64,000 nucleotides of DNA, taken from positions 1,155,514 through 1,219,513 of the forward strand of contig KQ481950.1 of assembly GCA_001430745.1 (NCBI GenBank), given 5' to 3'. The text below holds more notes on this DNA, generated by a model. The model had not been told where the DNA came from, did not search any database, and was given only the letters and a program-made list of their open reading frames with translations. The stretch is not shown here. The DNA is from Auxenochlorella pyrenoidosa (lineage: Eukaryota; Chlorophyta; Trebouxiophyceae; Chlorellales; Chlorellaceae). Positions within the stretch are counted from its first letter, which is position 1.

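Overview
The window lies inside one very large, intron-rich gene on the minus strand of a GC-rich eukaryotic genome. It encodes a multimodular type I polyketide synthase (PKS). The organism looks like a green alga, probably a Chlorella-like trebouxiophyte: coding DNA is very GC- and CTG/CAG-rich, spliceosomal introns (roughly 100-300 bp, mostly CAG|GTG...CAG|) interrupt conserved domains, and the architecture matches the giant multimodular PKSs known from chlorophytes such as Chlamydomonas. The genus is an inference. No second gene, RNA gene, transposon or CRISPR array was found; large plus-strand ORFs are shadows of the minus-strand coding sequence.

Transcription runs from 64000 towards 1. 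Numbering modules in that order (M1-M11): M1 58580-64000, 5' part outside the window: DH(partial)-ER-KR-ACP. M2 52990-58250: KS-DH-KR-ACP-ACP. M3 47330-52700: KS-DH-KR-ACP-ACP. M4 40550-47000: KS-DH-ER-KR-ACP. M5 33050-40400: KS-DH-ER-KR-ACP-ACP-ACP. M6 28440-32850: KS-(dead DH)-KR-ACP. M7 22330-28240, M8 16130-22160 and M9 9355-15990: each KS-DH-ER-KR-ACP. M10 5300-9085: KS-DH-ACP. M11 1545-5150: KS-(dead DH)-ACP, then a thioesterase (TE) 1-1372 whose last part is beyond the left edge. Totals: 10 KS, 15 ACP, 9 KR, 6 ER and no acyltransferase (AT). KS and DH are separated by only about 75-80 residues, so malonyl loading must be done in trans. Domain limits are approximate (motif-based, plus or minus about 50 bp).

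If the line works colinearly (inference), the released chain would carry a 3,5-dioxo acyl head from M10 and M11, methylenes from M7-M9, one hydroxyl near C13 from M6, methylenes from M4 and M5, a conjugated diene near C18-C21 from M2 and M3, and a saturated tail. Such a head could be hydrolysed or closed to a 4-hydroxy-2-pyrone.

The most interesting signals are: (i) a fully AT-less, megadalton-scale eukaryotic assembly line; (ii) a triplet of nearly identical ACPs, two of them identical over about 190 bp; (iii) a 226-bp block, including a whole 128-bp intron, shared with two differences between ERs 51 kb apart, with the adjacent block matching a third ER, which implies gene conversion; (iv) one module (M9) whose KS and DH belong to a different lineage from its ER-KR-ACP; (v) inactivated DHs in M6 and M11. 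A 361-bp run of N (58849-59209) falls wholly inside an intron that splits the M1 ACP.
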